Of a stretch of 64,000 nt of DNA, positions 11,201 to 22,143 are shown piece by piece; position 1 is the first letter of the stretch, and the number at the start of each line of letters is the position of its first letter. The DNA is from Ornithodoros turicata (lineage: Eukaryota > Arthropoda > Arachnida > Ixodida > Argasidae). The translations under genes were made by a program, and so were the position numbers. The notes beneath the pieces are model-generated. The model saw only the letters and a list, made by a program, of their open reading frames with translations, searched no databases and had not been told where the DNA came from. Where the stretch lies: the NCBI RefSeq assembly GCF_037126465.1, contig NC_088201.1:21498550-21562549 (forward strand), written 5' to 3'.

Positions 11201-11284
11201 TTTGCCCTACGTGGACCTTAGAGGGCAATGGCACGCGTACGAGGTCCACCTCCACCTGTTCGCTCTGCGGTACTAGTTTTGACT

Positions 11285-11524
11285 CCCCTTCACGTGTTGG
11301 ATGTCCTTACACATTTCGGCGAGGAAAGACAGCGAGTAACAACGCTGGCAGAATGAAATGCAAGTGACAGCAGCCTATCGTCAGTTAGAATGGTGAAAGA
11401 TCGGCCTTCCGGTGATCGGCAAAGATCGGTAGGAAATGTCGAAAGTGTCGCACGCCATAGTACTCGAATAGCAGTCGTCGCCCGAAAGTTCATCACTTCT
11501 TCTCAGTCGGCATTACGTTATATG
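11285..11524 (-). mobile_element. Ty3/gypsy-like pol fragment, distal part (RNase H)
   Basis: Minus-strand frames give YYGVRHFRHF and EGRSFTILTDDRLLSLAF, matching the gypsy RNase H segment (usually AVRHFRHFLEGR, TDHKPL). It continues the fragment at 13174-13790 across an inserted MITE. Asp-Asp replaces the usual Asp-His in the TDHK box. Confidence 0.65.
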
Positions 11525-11749
11525 CACTGTTAAAACAGAACTTCACCACATGGCACGCTCCTAGCCAACCATCATTCCGAATGATATCATTCTGTGTCCT
11601 ATTAGTTGAAAATGGCAGGAGGCGCCTATCTTGGACATATTATACATGTCCCAGATAGGCGGCTCCCCCTGTTTTGAACAAATCAGGGCACAGAATGATG
11701 TCATTCGGAATGGTGGTTGGCTAGAAGCGTGCTATCTGGTGAAGTTCTG

Positions 11750-11810
11750 ACGATGCCCACTTGAGTGCGGCCAACAACGGCAAGCTACTTCGACCCCCCC
11801 CCCCCCCCCC
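11750..11810 (+). mobile_element. 61 bp tail-only LINE insertion with poly-C end
   Basis: It carries the 3' end of the poly-C-tailed LINE (GATGCCCACTTGAGTGCGG, CAACAACGGCAAGCTACTTC) followed by about 18 C. It interrupts the end of MITE copy A, with TCTG repeated on each side (11746-11749 and 11812-11815). Confidence 0.75.
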
Positions 11811-11823
11811 CTCTGTTTTAACA

Positions 11824-13157
11824 TGCAGACCCTTGAGCTTCTTCATCGCGCCGGCATAAGAACTGTGCTTGTTCTACCTACCTTTTCTGGCGTCACCTAA
11901 ATGTACAGCCTGGAAGCTAAGGAAAAGCCCGTCAGTGTCCATTCGGAGTTCAAAGGGTTCCGGTCCTTGGATAACGCGGCAATATCTAGCAGCAAGCATT
12001 CCCTCTTCACCGACCTCGAACAAAGGACACACACATCCCTAGGGCGCCTGGCTAGTATGTTCGCCGCCAGCTCTCTGGTCAACAGTGGGGCCCTACCTCT
12101 GCTCCCAGCTAGTCTACCTACGCTGTCATGGCGTGAGTTTGTGTCCGCTACAACGCTTCACATCCCAGGTTTACGGAAGAAGAGTGAGTCCAGCCCCCTG
12201 GTGGCCAGAATGGCGGCAGAAAGCCTGATGTCTGACATCTACTGCTCGCATACTCTGGTGTTCATAGATGGCTTCTACGACTGCCGAACTACTGGCTCTT
12301 CTACACGCAGCTGCTGCGGTCCAAGTGACAGGAATAGTTAAGGCCGTTTTACTTACGGACTCAAGAAGTGCCCTGTGTAACGTGATGAACCCTATGTGCG
12401 GTAGCATCCTAGCCCGCTGCATAAGAAGGTCGTGCGCCCGGCATAAGCTAATCGGAGGGGATCTTACTTTTCAGTGGATCCCGTCTCATGTCGGCATCAG
12501 AGGCAACGAACGAGCGGACCAGCTAGCATCCTCAGCACACCTCAGCTACAGCCCTTCCTTACCAATTCCAGCCGACACCGTCAGGCACATGGCCGTTAAA
12601 CAGCTAGTTGAAGTGCATCATCTTGGTATCATGCAAAATCACCGACCCCCTCTTCCCATGAAAGGCCTTCCCCGAGTTATAGACAATGCTCCATAGGCTA
12701 CGCACGGGATCTGCGTTCACCAACTCGCAGCTGTTCAAGATTGGCTTCATAGGGAGGATGCCAGCTGCGCTCACTGTCATCATTCGGAAACCATCGAACA
12801 TATCCTGACAGAATGCCGCGCATACAACACTATCCGGGAAACCCGCCTTGCACACTCTAGGTCTGGCATAGTGGCGGACATCCTATTCCCCGAAGGTTCT
12901 TATGCAGAACGAACTACCAAAACCCGCAACCTCGTGCGTTTTCGCCAGGAAACGGGCCTTGTGCAAAGTCCCTTCGAGTGCACCTCTCATCCACAGTGCA
13001 CTTCAGTCTCATCAGTGTCATTCATGCTGCCCATACCTCACCTTGAACCCTTCACCCCCCCCCTTTTTTTGTTTTTTTGTTTTGCTATAGTCGTCACGAT
13101 GCCCACTCGTGTAAGCCAACAACGGCAAGCTATTCCGGCATCACCCCCCCCCCCCCC
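11824..13157 (+). mobile_element. 5'-truncated LINE with RNase H, poly-C-tailed family
   Basis: The 13 bp duplication CTCTGTTTTAACA flanks it at 11811-11823 and 13158-13170. It contains RNase H motifs in the order TAELLALL, LLTDSRSAL, WIPSHVGIRGNERADQLA (12270-12530). A cysteine/histidine knuckle CAHCHHSETIEHILTEC follows at about 12770-12820. The start of RNase H is in another frame and the knuckle is again shifted, so at least two frameshifts are present. The 3'UTR ends in about 15 C. Confidence 0.85.
12240..12600 (+). pseudogene. RNase H domain of the inserted LINE
   Basis: A 142-codon frame from 12268 carries three of the four RNase H catalytic positions: Glu of TAELL, Asp of TDSRS, Asp of ERADQ. 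The first catalytic Asp (VFIDG) lies upstream in a different frame near 12255-12272, so one frameshift separates it. This is a C-terminal RNase H, as in I-type LINEs. Confidence 0.75.
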
Positions 13158-13173
13158 CTCTGTTTTAACAGTG

Positions 13174-13790
13174 TATGAGTATCTGCTCTTCCAGGACAGC
13201 GCCGACAGCTGCCCCATAATAACTGTTGGGGCACGACGTGCTTCGAGTGGTGCAGCAAGGTCCAAGCTGCAAGATCGGCCTTGTTCGTGATGCAGGCTGA
13301 TTCGTCATCCAGGGCATGTGTCTGGAATTTGACTTTGACTGGGTGAGTACGGCTTCCAGGGGGCACAGCGTGGCGGGGCACTGCGGAATGAAACGCCGCT
13401 AATAATTGATGAGCCCGAGGAATCGCTGAAGTTTGAGTCGGGATGGAGGCTGCGGAAACTTGGTAATGGCCTCAACTTTGGAAGAAACGGGGAAAGATGT
13501 TCGTGGACGCCGTTCGAAGATACGTCAGTGCGCCTTCGTGTACCACATAGCCACCCGACTGCTGCTCGTCTGAGCTCAGAACCCAACAGTCCGTTTTATT
13601 CTCCAAGCAGAAACACAATTTGAGCTCCGCGGAGTCATGCACGTTGCATGCAACGGTGTGTTGTAGATGTACAGTCACCTGCGATTGCCTGATATGTTGT
13701 AGACTGTAGTTACCACCTACATTAGAACCCTGCAATAGGCGGAAGTCGGAGATTATGGAACGCACCCCTACGTGGGACCTGAAGCGGCTA
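13174..13790 (-). mobile_element. Ty3/gypsy-like pol fragment, proximal part (RT to RNase H)
   Basis: Minus-strand frames give KVEAITKFPQPPS and LQRFLGLINY then RRFIPQ (about 13490-13385). These match the conserved connection after gypsy RT (VxAIxxFPxP, LQxFLGMxNYYRRFI). AVGAVLEEQ near 13190 starts RNase H. Upstream, AELKLCFCLE matches the RT palm end (GLKLxxxKC). One in-frame stop replaces a Tyr and several shifts are present. No LTR is found in the window. Confidence 0.65.
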
Positions 13791-14224
13791 CAATCGGCTA
13801 ATGGCAGGAAAACATGGTCTGTGATATTAACCGCATTCTAGCGGTACAAATGTACTGGAATAGCCCGTTCCACTTGTGGAGCCACAATTTCCATATTATT
13901 TTTCTTTCAACCCAATCCACTGCAGTGGTGGTGTCAGGCCTACCATGCGAACCATAGAAGCACGACTTGAAGATCTTGCCTCGTTCTCCCACGAGTACAT
14001 TTTTACTTGGACTGTTCTTACAAACGTTGCCACGTTGCCAGATTCGGATGATACGTCGGAACATTCTGCCACAAAGAAAGCGCCCCGGCAATGGGCGATG
14101 TAACTTTGGCGGATGTAACTGAGCTTGTGCTCCACTGACCCAGAGCGAAGACAGGAGGGCAATATTTTTAATTTCTGTCGTGCGTCTCAGCAGATGATCG
14201 ACACAACAATGTTCAAAAGGTTTT

Positions 14225-14340
14225 ATGGAGCTGAGAGAAAATCGAGTGCGAGAACATTCACACAGACACAAGAGAAGAAGGGGACAAGGACAGGCACTCT
14301 TTTGTGTGTGTGAATGTTTTTGCACTCGATTTCCTCTCAG
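14225..14340. repeat. Small foldback repeat
   Basis: Left arm TGAGAGAAAATCGAGTGC (14232) pairs with GCACTCGATTTCCTCTCA (about 14322-14339). Inner arms CATTCACACAGACACAAGAG and CTCTTTTGTGTGTGTGAATG also pair. The whole 110 bp could form one hairpin. No duplication was identified. Confidence 0.6.
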
Positions 14341-14349
14341 TATGTACCA

Positions 14350-14430
14350 ACAAGCCGAACGAATAGTTTAATAATTAAAAATTATCATCAAACTATTATT
14401 TAATTATTAAGCTATTCTTTCGGCCTGAAG
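14350..14430. repeat. AT-rich palindrome
   Basis: CCGAACGAATAGTTTAATAA pairs with TAATTATTAAGCTATTCTTTCGG around an AATTATCATC centre. Its function is unknown. Confidence 0.45.
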
Positions 14431-14925
14431 AAGCTGAAAGAATAGTTATTCATTTATGCGACTGGCGTGCAGCAAATGGAATACTGTATTGATGGTGGGG
14501 AGCTGAAGTGCAGTAATTCCAGATGCTACTTTAGGATATTATTGTCCAGTAGATTATAAGATTTTAGGGTGAGAATATCGGACACCTGTCTTCAACACCG
14601 CAACATAGCCTGCTGATGATGAAACACAGGACAACCCACAAGAGCATTGTGCCCGCTATATAGTCAACTAAAATTAGAACATCATGACTCAGAGCAGATC
14701 ATTTTCCTGCAACATTTTCGGCACCACTGCAGCTGTGAAAGAAAAAAGAACGCAGAAGGATCTTGTTCTCGTTACTCCTCCTGCCCTTTTTTATGCCCAG
14801 ACAAAAACAATTTATTATCTTCTGTCATTTAAAGCTGATGCCAATGCGACCCGAAGTTGCTGAATTGTGATTGCCCACAGATTCGTGTTTGGAAATGCCT
14901 ACCTTCCCCAAATTTTTAGATCACT

Positions 14926-14931
14926 TTTATT
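14926..14931 (-). promoter_or_regulatory. Possible polyA signal of the 15.3 kb membrane-protein gene
   Basis: AATAAA on the minus strand lies 352 nt after the stop at 15283. A second AATAAA near 14811-14816 is an alternative. Confidence 0.4.
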
Positions 14932-15282
14932 TGTATAATATCGACAGACATAAAAACTTTCAGTGTACACCGGTGTTTCACACCGTACACCCGTCTGAGC
15001 ATTTGGGAATATCAGTTCATAAATCAGGTGAAATCACCACAAAGATGCGACAGTTAGCTCTGCCCCTGGAGCAATGAAAGCCTGCATGATGAACTGCAGG
15101 AAGGGTCCGAAAAGCGAATACAGGACTCAGTATGCCATTTCTATGAGGCCGTGACACATCAATTCATCGTAGCCTATAGATCCATGAAGCTTGCTGGGTG
15201 TGCACGGGGACCAACGGTCATGTGAGGAATGAAACGACATGGCACAGCGCGCGAGCTCCGGAGCTCAAGATGCGGCAGGTTA

Positions 15283-15759
15283 CTAGAGGTGAATACTATA
15301 GCCATTTTCGCACAGCTTGGGTGATGGTGGCTTCTTCTCTGGTTTGACTTCTATGACAACGTTTCCTTTTTCATCCGCTGGATGTACTACAGAACGGCAT
15401 TTTGATGATAGGGCTGACATGATAGCTGACGCGAGCGAAGAGGCTACCAGCGGCTCTTGACTGGAAGGTGTAGTGCCTGGTACCGTTACTACCACCTTTG
15501 GGATGTCTTTCGCGTCTGTCGTCTTCGGTGCTGCTTGGGTGTCAGGAGCCGGTGCTGAGGGAGCTGGACTCGGTGCAGACGCAGCTGCTTTCTGTTCGTT
15601 GGCTTTCTTTTGCTCGGCGGCCTTTTTCTGCTCGGCTTTCTTTTTCGTAGCAAGCTTCAACTTTTCTTCCGTAACGCAGCATGCGTAGAAGAAGACAAAT
15701 ATTCCGATCACGATAAACACGACGATAATGGCGATGACGAATGCCGTCTCGCTGTCCAT
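15283..15759 (-). CDS. Small single-pass membrane protein with Lys/Ala-rich cytosolic tail
   Basis: 158 codons from ATG at 15759 to TAG at 15283. Residues about 6-28 form one hydrophobic segment (AFVIAIIVVFIVIGIFVFFY) ending in two Cys, a possible palmitoylation site. A Lys/Glu/Gln/Ala-rich run (about 32-60, KKKAEQKKAAEQKK type) that may form a short helix comes next, then an Ala/Pro/Ser-rich linker (about 60-85), and lastly a Val/Lys-rich C-terminus. No cleavable signal peptide is seen; positive charge after the segment predicts N-out, C-in. On the minus strand TTTTGCTTTTCTTCTCACAG ends 11 nt before the ATG, an excellent splice acceptor, so a 5'UTR intron precedes a single coding exon. Composition is clearly coding. 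Family not recognised. Confidence 0.7.
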   Translation of the reverse strand: MDSETAFVIAIIVVFIVIGIFVFFYACCVTEEKLKLATKKKAEQKKAAEQKKANEQKAAASAPSPAPSAPAPDTQAAPKTTDAKDIPKVVVTVPGTTPSSQEPLVASSLASAIMSALSSKCRSVVHPADEKGNVVIEVKPEKKPPSPKLCENGYSIHL

Positions 15760-15770
15760 TGCTCTTCTTG

Positions 15771-15795
15771 CTGTGAGAAGAAAAGCAAAACCGAC
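15771..15795 (-). promoter_or_regulatory. Splice acceptor in the 5'UTR of the membrane-protein gene
   Basis: A pyrimidine tract TTTTGCTTTTCTTCTCACAG (minus strand) ends at 15771; the exon starts at 15770 with CAAGAAGAGC directly before ATGG. Confidence 0.6.
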
Positions 15796-17007
15796 TAAGA
15801 ATACATGAAATTCCTGAAAATTTCGATCAATATGAAATTAGGGTGATAAGTCAGCATCTCCTGGCATTTGGTGTGTGTCTGTGGAATGTGCTGCGAAAAA
15901 GTTTTGGCGGCCCTTATTTCGTTTATCTCCTTATCCTTATCTTCGTTCCATGTACCTGTGCATGTTTGTTTCGTGTTTCTCTGTATTTTCTTTTCATTCC
16001 AAATGCTTTCCTAACTTGCCGAATGAAATGTTCCACAGCGTTTGTACTACCTGACAATCACAGATAATCTCATTATCGATGCCCCATGTCCAGTTTTCTT
16101 AAAACTGCTTTTTCTCTTCTTTTCCAGTTGCCTATAACGTAATATTTCTTGGGACGGTGTTAGTATGCATTGCACTGTGTCTGAATTATCCCGCATATCT
16201 GAAATGTTATCAACAACACTATACGGACGTGCCTTCGTAACAGATCTCCACTGAAAAAAATAAAATGCTGATTGGTGCGACATTTTGGATGCGTACCATG
16301 AGGACCTTGCGCTTTAGCAGCGGTTTGTTTATACAAAGGCATCCTGACTAAGCGCTTTCTGTTTTATAAGCGGCCTGGAGCTATATTGATAAGGTGAAAG
16401 AAAACAATGGCCGGACGCGGCGAACATTTCTGTCAGCACCCTGTTGCAGTCCTCTACGCAGTTTCAACTACCGAAAACAGAGGTTTCTCCTCAGCTAGCT
16501 AGAAATGCTCGCTCGTTGCAATGTGATTGGTGGTTCATTCAGCAAAACTGAATGAAAGCTAATTATCAAATAGGTCCCAACGTCACAAATAGTCTAATAC
16601 TCTAATGCATGGGTACCTTTTGTACGAAAATAAATTTTGCGCAGCGAGAATGAAACACACAAAGACCAGACTTGTGACACAAAGTATCGTCTCTTTTCTT
16701 CGCGTACGTGCGTGTGCATCTGAGTGGTAAAGCTCCTTCCCAGTGCTGCAAGTGATGTAGAATTTGGCCCTAACAGCACAACGTACTGAAAGTCCCACAT
16801 AGAGGACTATTTCAGGATTCTCTTACGTGTCCGTCTTCGTTCTTTTTATCTCTCTCCAGATTTCTACATCGGTTCCAAGATATAAAAATATAATATCTTA
16901 AAGTGTTACAGTTCGTACTAGAAGTATCTCTTTGATTGGACACGTGGATCAAGTTATTAGTTAGCATTCATGACCTTGAAATGCATGCATTCTATGTGCC
17001 GAACGCA
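15796..17007. other. Probable upstream intron or intergenic sequence
   Basis: No exon is recognised. A 30 bp relic of MITE family M2 (AACAGCACAACGTACTGAAAG) lies near 16770-16795. Confidence 0.4.
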
Positions 17008-17064
17008 GCGCCGCCTGGTTAGTGCAACAGGCCTATAAGGCCTCTTGCACTAACCAGGCGGCGC
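17008..17064. repeat. 57 nt near-perfect GC-rich hairpin
   Basis: A perfect 20 bp arm (GCGCCGCCTGGTTAGTGCAA) is repeated inverted at 17045-17064. One mismatch, a further 6 bp (AGGCCT) and a 3 nt loop lie inside. No other copy was noticed in the window. It could be a tiny MITE remnant or a hairpin RNA source. Confidence 0.75.
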
Positions 17065-20000
17065 CGCGATTTCCCGACACATGCGCCACGGGCGCGCAGA
17101 CACGAATAACTTCCTAGTTCTTCGGCGGTCGGTCGTGCCGGGCCTGATGTGATTTCTCCGTGTAAGACCTTTCTGCCATTTTTACTGATGTGCAGTACTG
17201 TACAAAATAAATCATATACTAGTCAACAGACATTTCTTTGATGATGTGAAGTGTAAGTTAGCTAGAACACGACAGCAATTATGTGTCCTATTCACACGTG
17301 AGAAGGTACTGTAAAGCAGTAGACAAGCATGATATGCCGGTGATCTGACTAGAGACTTTGTTGCTTCTCAATACCATATGCGGAACCATACGACCGACAA
17401 CGCGCTATAAATATTTATAATGTGCCATGAAATATGCGGCGTAGTGAAGCGGTGCGACGCCTGATGTCAAACAACCCCCTGTACAGCGGGCAACACTGAA
17501 AATTGGTATTACACACTATTACATCGGAACTTCGTTATTTTAGTAACCATATTATTACTTTCCCTGTTTACCTATGCATTCTGAAGCCCCTGTTAACAGT
17601 GTTTTTTGCGAAGTAACCCAGCGCTGGCCGCTGTTCGATGGAGGCTCTCCCTACTTCTCTGCTGCGCCTGCACGCTCCTTCTGTTCGCGGCCTCTTTCGA
17701 ACGAACAAACTCTCTCTGTGAACCTCTGTGAACAAACAAGTCACGACGCTGTCTGGCTTCTTGAACGTCTGACACAATTTTTTCAACGGCTCAGCATTTC
17801 ATTTCAGTTCGCTTATCCGTTTATCCTCAGATGTGGATCGTTGTGGATTGCAGGGGTGGATTTTATGGTGGATTTTGGTGGATTGTTATGTCGGCCCAGT
17901 GTTATACGCATGCAATATGGTTGCCGCCGTATGTGGCGGGAGTACGGCTTCATTTCGAATACCTAGTACAGTGTTGCCCGTAATCTTTAATTGTAATTTT
18001 CTAATTAATTGCACCGTCGATTGGAATGAAACTTGCGCAGTTTTTGTCTTGGTGGCTTGGACTATCGAATAGCCACACTAAATGACATTTGATCGGTGCT
18101 GCTTTACAGTACCTTTAAAGTTACAGGTATTTTTCCGTTCAGGAGAACGTAAACTTTTACGCACTGAATGGCACGTTCGACAGGGTTGCGAACATGAGCA
18201 ATGTAGTCATTATCTTACATCTGCTACTCTCAAAACTGCGCACTAGACATGAAATTGGGGGCATCAGCAGAATTGGATCTTTGTTCTCACTACGGCCTTG
18301 AATTCCAGAAAGCCCTTTATCAATCTGTACGAGGTCCCTCGGTGAAATCATCTTAGTAAGTTGCTGTGCTTTTTGTCTGTTCAAAGATTCACAACGCATG
18401 TGTCATCGTAAAACGTGAAAACTCGTTTCCGTCGTCTGTTATTCCAAAGCTAGAATCACGTTCTTTCACATATTTGTTGCCGAACTTGCTGTGTGCCAAA
18501 TGACATGTGAAACGTCTTGTCTGAGTCCTAGATAAAGGTAGCTGGAGTCATTCCATTGATAATCTTGTAAACATTGATATCACACGGCGAACAGCACTAA
18601 TCCAACGGTGGCTGCGACACCTTTCGCGTGGTTTGTTTGTAAGGCTGTAGAGACATGTTTTATCTTCTGAATTTCTGTACCTGTGGCTACAACCTAACAA
18701 GAATAACAACTAAATTTTAATATTGCGATGTTTTCGCTCTCGTGCACTTCTTCCCATTCGCAGGAAAATTACGCAAAAATGTACACATGGGAGACAGATG
18801 ATGTGAGCATTTTTTGTGCTCTCATAACATTCCATTGCGCATCGTTATTCCTACGTGACCGTACATCTACGGTGCATGTTTGATAAATACGCTGTCAGAG
18901 TACATATACCTAACCATCTTTTATCACTCTGTGTTTAACGTTTCCTATTGGTTATTTCCCTGTTCTCTCATTTTCAGGTTTTTCGTGATAAGTTCAAATG
19001 CAGCAGCCTGCTCTATCCGTTTGCAAGTTCTAGCGCGCCAGTTTTATTTTTACATCGCTGGGCTACAAGATTCGGTGTTGAGCACGTTCGTTCCCACCGT
19101 CCATTTTCGTTTATGTACCGCCGCAAAACAGCCTTTTATTTTTCCATGCCTGCGCACAACTTTTATACAGCCCATTGACGATATTTTGCAAAGCTATCAT
19201 TGAAAGTGAACCTAATGAAGGGTGCAGAATTGTCACGCGTGATAAATATTCCAGGCACCCGAACCGCCATGTCACATTTTAAATTGTCCTCAATGTAATC
19301 CCCCAATGTAATACCCCTGTCATACAGACTAGTTTACACTTTCACTTTCAACGAGTGATACTTGCACTTAGTGTCGTTCGTGGGCCGTCACACGACATGT
19401 TTCAGTGGCACTCGGCAGAAAGTGCACTAACGATTTAGTGAGTTTCCCAAACTCTTTTCGCTTCTCTTCGCTGGACCGAGTGCGTAGCATCGGCTTTGAG
19501 GTACAGGTAAAAATATTGAGAAAAAGCGAGGGACCCCGACAACCACAATATTTATTTGATTTTAGTACAGTGTGACATTGTGCCAAAAAAAAAACATGTC
19601 ATTACTCTGGTTAACAGCCTGTGAAAACTTCACAGTCTCGGCGATCCGGCGTCGACCACTTTTGTTGTGGCACATGTTTGAGGCCAATTTGTTTAATGTT
19701 TTAAGAAGATTTGCAGGAAATGTTTCTAAATCAAAGAAAAACGTTCTCAGGAAGGCATTGTGGCGCACGCCTAAAAAATTTGCCGCCGTTTATTCTTATA
19801 TCTGTCGTAATTGCCATCATAGCTTAGTGGCACTTACTTAAGCCGCGTAGCAAGCACGTAGTGAAAGTGACATTCGCTTGGTTAGAGTGCACTTTACGAA
19901 AATGACACTAAATTAACCCGTGGACAGAGGTATAAGAGACTACGTTTCTTAGTGTTGGTCAATGCCCACTGAGTGGCGTGCAGTGCACTACGTCGAAATA

Positions 20001-20227
20001 CCATACCATAAGTATCACGCACCCGAATCAAAACGCCATCCCATTGGCATCGTATTACTGATTTCCAGCATATAACAAAACAAAATGTGTATTGCTACGT
20101 GCCCCTGTATTATTTATGCCTTGCAAATGGTGATCATAACGACTATTCGGTGCAATATTTAAATACAGGATACAGAGCATACATGGTTGCGTACAGGCTA
20201 CTCTCATAACACTTCTATGCAGTGTCT
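17065..20227. other. Longest apparently unique stretch
   Basis: Over 3 kb hold no recognisable transposon and no exon with good splice signals. The frame 17574-17966 (+) and its antisense partners lack motifs. This could be an intron or intergenic DNA with regulatory content that cannot be read by eye. Confidence 0.4.
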
Positions 20228-20377
20228 AAAGGAGCACAATGCACTGAAAGTTGGAGTGCATGGGGCTGGCTGGTAGGCCAGTATGGTGCTTTCTTTCACG
20301 GAGCTACCCAAAGCAGCCTTGGTCTACCTGTCCACATCCCTATGCTCTTGAACTTTCAGTACACTGTGCTGCTTGGG
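20228..20377. mobile_element. Diverged MITE, family M2 (copy 4)
   Basis: The ends GGAGCACAATGCACTGAAAG and CTTTCAGTACACTGTGCTGC match family M2, but the inner arms and loop are replaced (GGAGTGCATGGGGCTGGC). It is an older or separate subfamily. Confidence 0.7.
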
Positions 20378-21327
20378 TTGCGGAAGAGGAGGGGCCCGTG
20401 TTTATGGGGTATTTCCCCGCGTTCCCCGTTGAAGTCCATGTAGTTCTACACACACAGGCAACGAAAACACTCTGACAAAATACCCCTGTAAATGACAAAC
20501 ATGGCACACCCGGAGAGACGATAATGTCCACGCATGTACCATGTTTAGGCGTCTTTCCGTTTTTTTGGGGTTGTTGCCGTGACCATGACATGCCTGGCTA
20601 AGATGATACGAGAGATCCCCTTACCTGGATGCATGGCTGAATCTTGTAGTACCCGTTCCCGTATGATCCGTGCTGAGACAGGCGAGCAGTGCTATAGCGT
20701 CAAAACGCACTTGCATGCTTCTGTGCAGCTAAACGACTGCAGTGCACCTGAGCTGACGTCAACGGATGCGTCGAACTCAGCGCTTGTTCTCCTGTCAGAA
20801 TTCCCGCACGTCGCATGACGGCTTCCTCCAGCCTTCACCTGCTTCTGTATCCGGCGTCTCTCTTTGGTTCCTCACAAACGACTGCAGTTATTCTGTGGCC
20901 GCTTAAGCACTGCTCGTCACTGAAAACTACGCTTCCTATACACCAGTGTTTTCAATGGGAAGCCTTGATGACGCGCCTCGTAGAAGCACATTATATGCGC
21001 TATTAGTGAGACGACACGCTATTCGCGGAAACGACTTCATGAGGCGCGAAGGATGGTTCCGGCGGGAGCCTCTTGGGCCTTCCCGGCATTTTTCATTGAG
21101 CGTATAGCAGCGGCCATTGAACGAATATGCTATGAAGGTTAAGTGAAAGAACGACATACGCATCAGTTGGTGGCTTCGGTCGAAAGTCATTCCTCGTAAC
21201 GACACAAAATTGCTCGAGGGTCACGTATTTCTGACGTATGGCTCTTCACGCTAAGTGGGGCCTCATCTGTATTCTTTATCTTTTTTTTCTTTCTGTTATC
21301 ATCATCGTCATCATAATATCTTATATA
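20378..21327. other. Unassigned spacer
   Basis: Overlapping short frames exist on both strands without motifs. No repeat is recognised. Confidence 0.4.
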
Positions 21328-21329
21328 TA

Positions 21330-21578
21330 CACGCTTAGAAATGAACTTCACCGCATAGCACGCTCCTAGCCAACCATAATCTCGAATGATATCGTTATCA
21401 GCCCTGATTTGTTGAAAATGGGAGGCGCACGCCTTTTTTGTGACACTTATGCTGTTCATAATTGTCACAAAAAAGGCGTACGCCTCCCTTTTTCAACAAA
21501 TCAGGGCAGACGACGATATCATTCGAGATGATAGTTGCTAGGACCGTGCTATGCGGTGAAGTTCATATTTTAAGAGTG
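21330..21578. mobile_element. Palindromic MITE, family M1 (copy B)
   Basis: A 249 bp palindrome with arms containing GAACTTCACCGCATAGCACG and CCCTGATTTGTTGAAAA. The loop is GACACTTATGCTGTTCATAA. TA flanks both ends (21328-21329 and 21579-21580). It is non-coding. Confidence 0.9.
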
Positions 21579-21892
21579 TATGGCTAACATCGATTCATAC
21601 TTGTCGATAAAACAAAAGTGCATTAATCTGGTAGTACATATTTGAGAAGTACCTTCTCTAGAACAAAGATGGTACACCTTATTATGTGTTTCCAGGGGTT
21701 CGGCCATAGTTACTAGTATATGGCTCGGTACTCACGTAAAAGGATGATCCACCTTCGCGGACAATTCGGTGATAAAAATCTTCAGAAAGTTGCTTAGACG
21801 ACAACATATCGCTAAGGCCAAGCTTGCCTCGCGCTCATGTGACTTCAACAATAACGCTTATCGTACATCGTTTACTCGTGCTCGTGCATCGT

Positions 21893-22028
21893 CGTGTGTC
21901 GTCGCTTCAATCTCACCATAATTCATCCTCTCATATTAACCACTGTGAAGTGGGGTAGGGTCCTGTGGCTACCACGGGGAAACATCCCATGTCATCGTCA
22001 CTTCTTCATTTATTGTTGTTGTTGTTGT
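21893..22028 (+). mobile_element. 5'-truncated LINE 3' end, (GTT)n-tailed family
   Basis: The 11 bp duplication TCGTGCATCGT lies at 21882-21892 and 22029-22039. The inserted 136 bp match 1520-1646 almost base for base (CTCACCATAATTCATCCTCT, GTGGCTACCACGGGGAAACA) and end in (GTT)n. Confidence 0.9.
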
Positions 22029-22143
22029 TCGTGCATCGTACTCTCCAGCTCACCAACTTTCGTTTTTATTCGTATGCACCTGAAAAGTTACGTTATATCA
22101 TACGGGGAGTAAATTGACTGTTGCGCAACGCCAGTTAGCGTTC

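Larger units (their letters stand above)
7480..11285 (-). mobile_element. Decayed near-complete LINE (I-type, with RNase H), family L1a
   Basis: Reading right to left on the minus strand, the parts appear in the order expected of an I/Jockey-type non-LTR retrotransposon. These are gag-like zinc knuckles (about 11170-11000), APE endonuclease (about 9965-9835), reverse transcriptase (about 8860-8400 and on to 8030) and the RNase H end (about 7830-7530). All frames are broken by shifts and stops. Long G runs at 7852-7867 and 9441-9460 lie inside the coding part. A SINE fragment sits in the RNase H region. The 3' boundary is uncertain; the 5' boundary abuts gypsy sequence near 11285. Confidence 0.8.
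11525..13173. mobile_element. Palindromic MITE, family M1 copy A, split by two LINE insertions
   Basis: The left end CACTGTTAAAACAGAACTTC starts at 11525 and the palindrome runs to 11749. Its last bases (TCTGTTTTAACAGTG) are displaced to 13159-13173 by the LINE insertions. TATG flanks both outer ends. The host sequence on both sides is the same gypsy element. Arms match the family M1 copies at 21330, 46922 and 50756. Confidence 0.8.
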
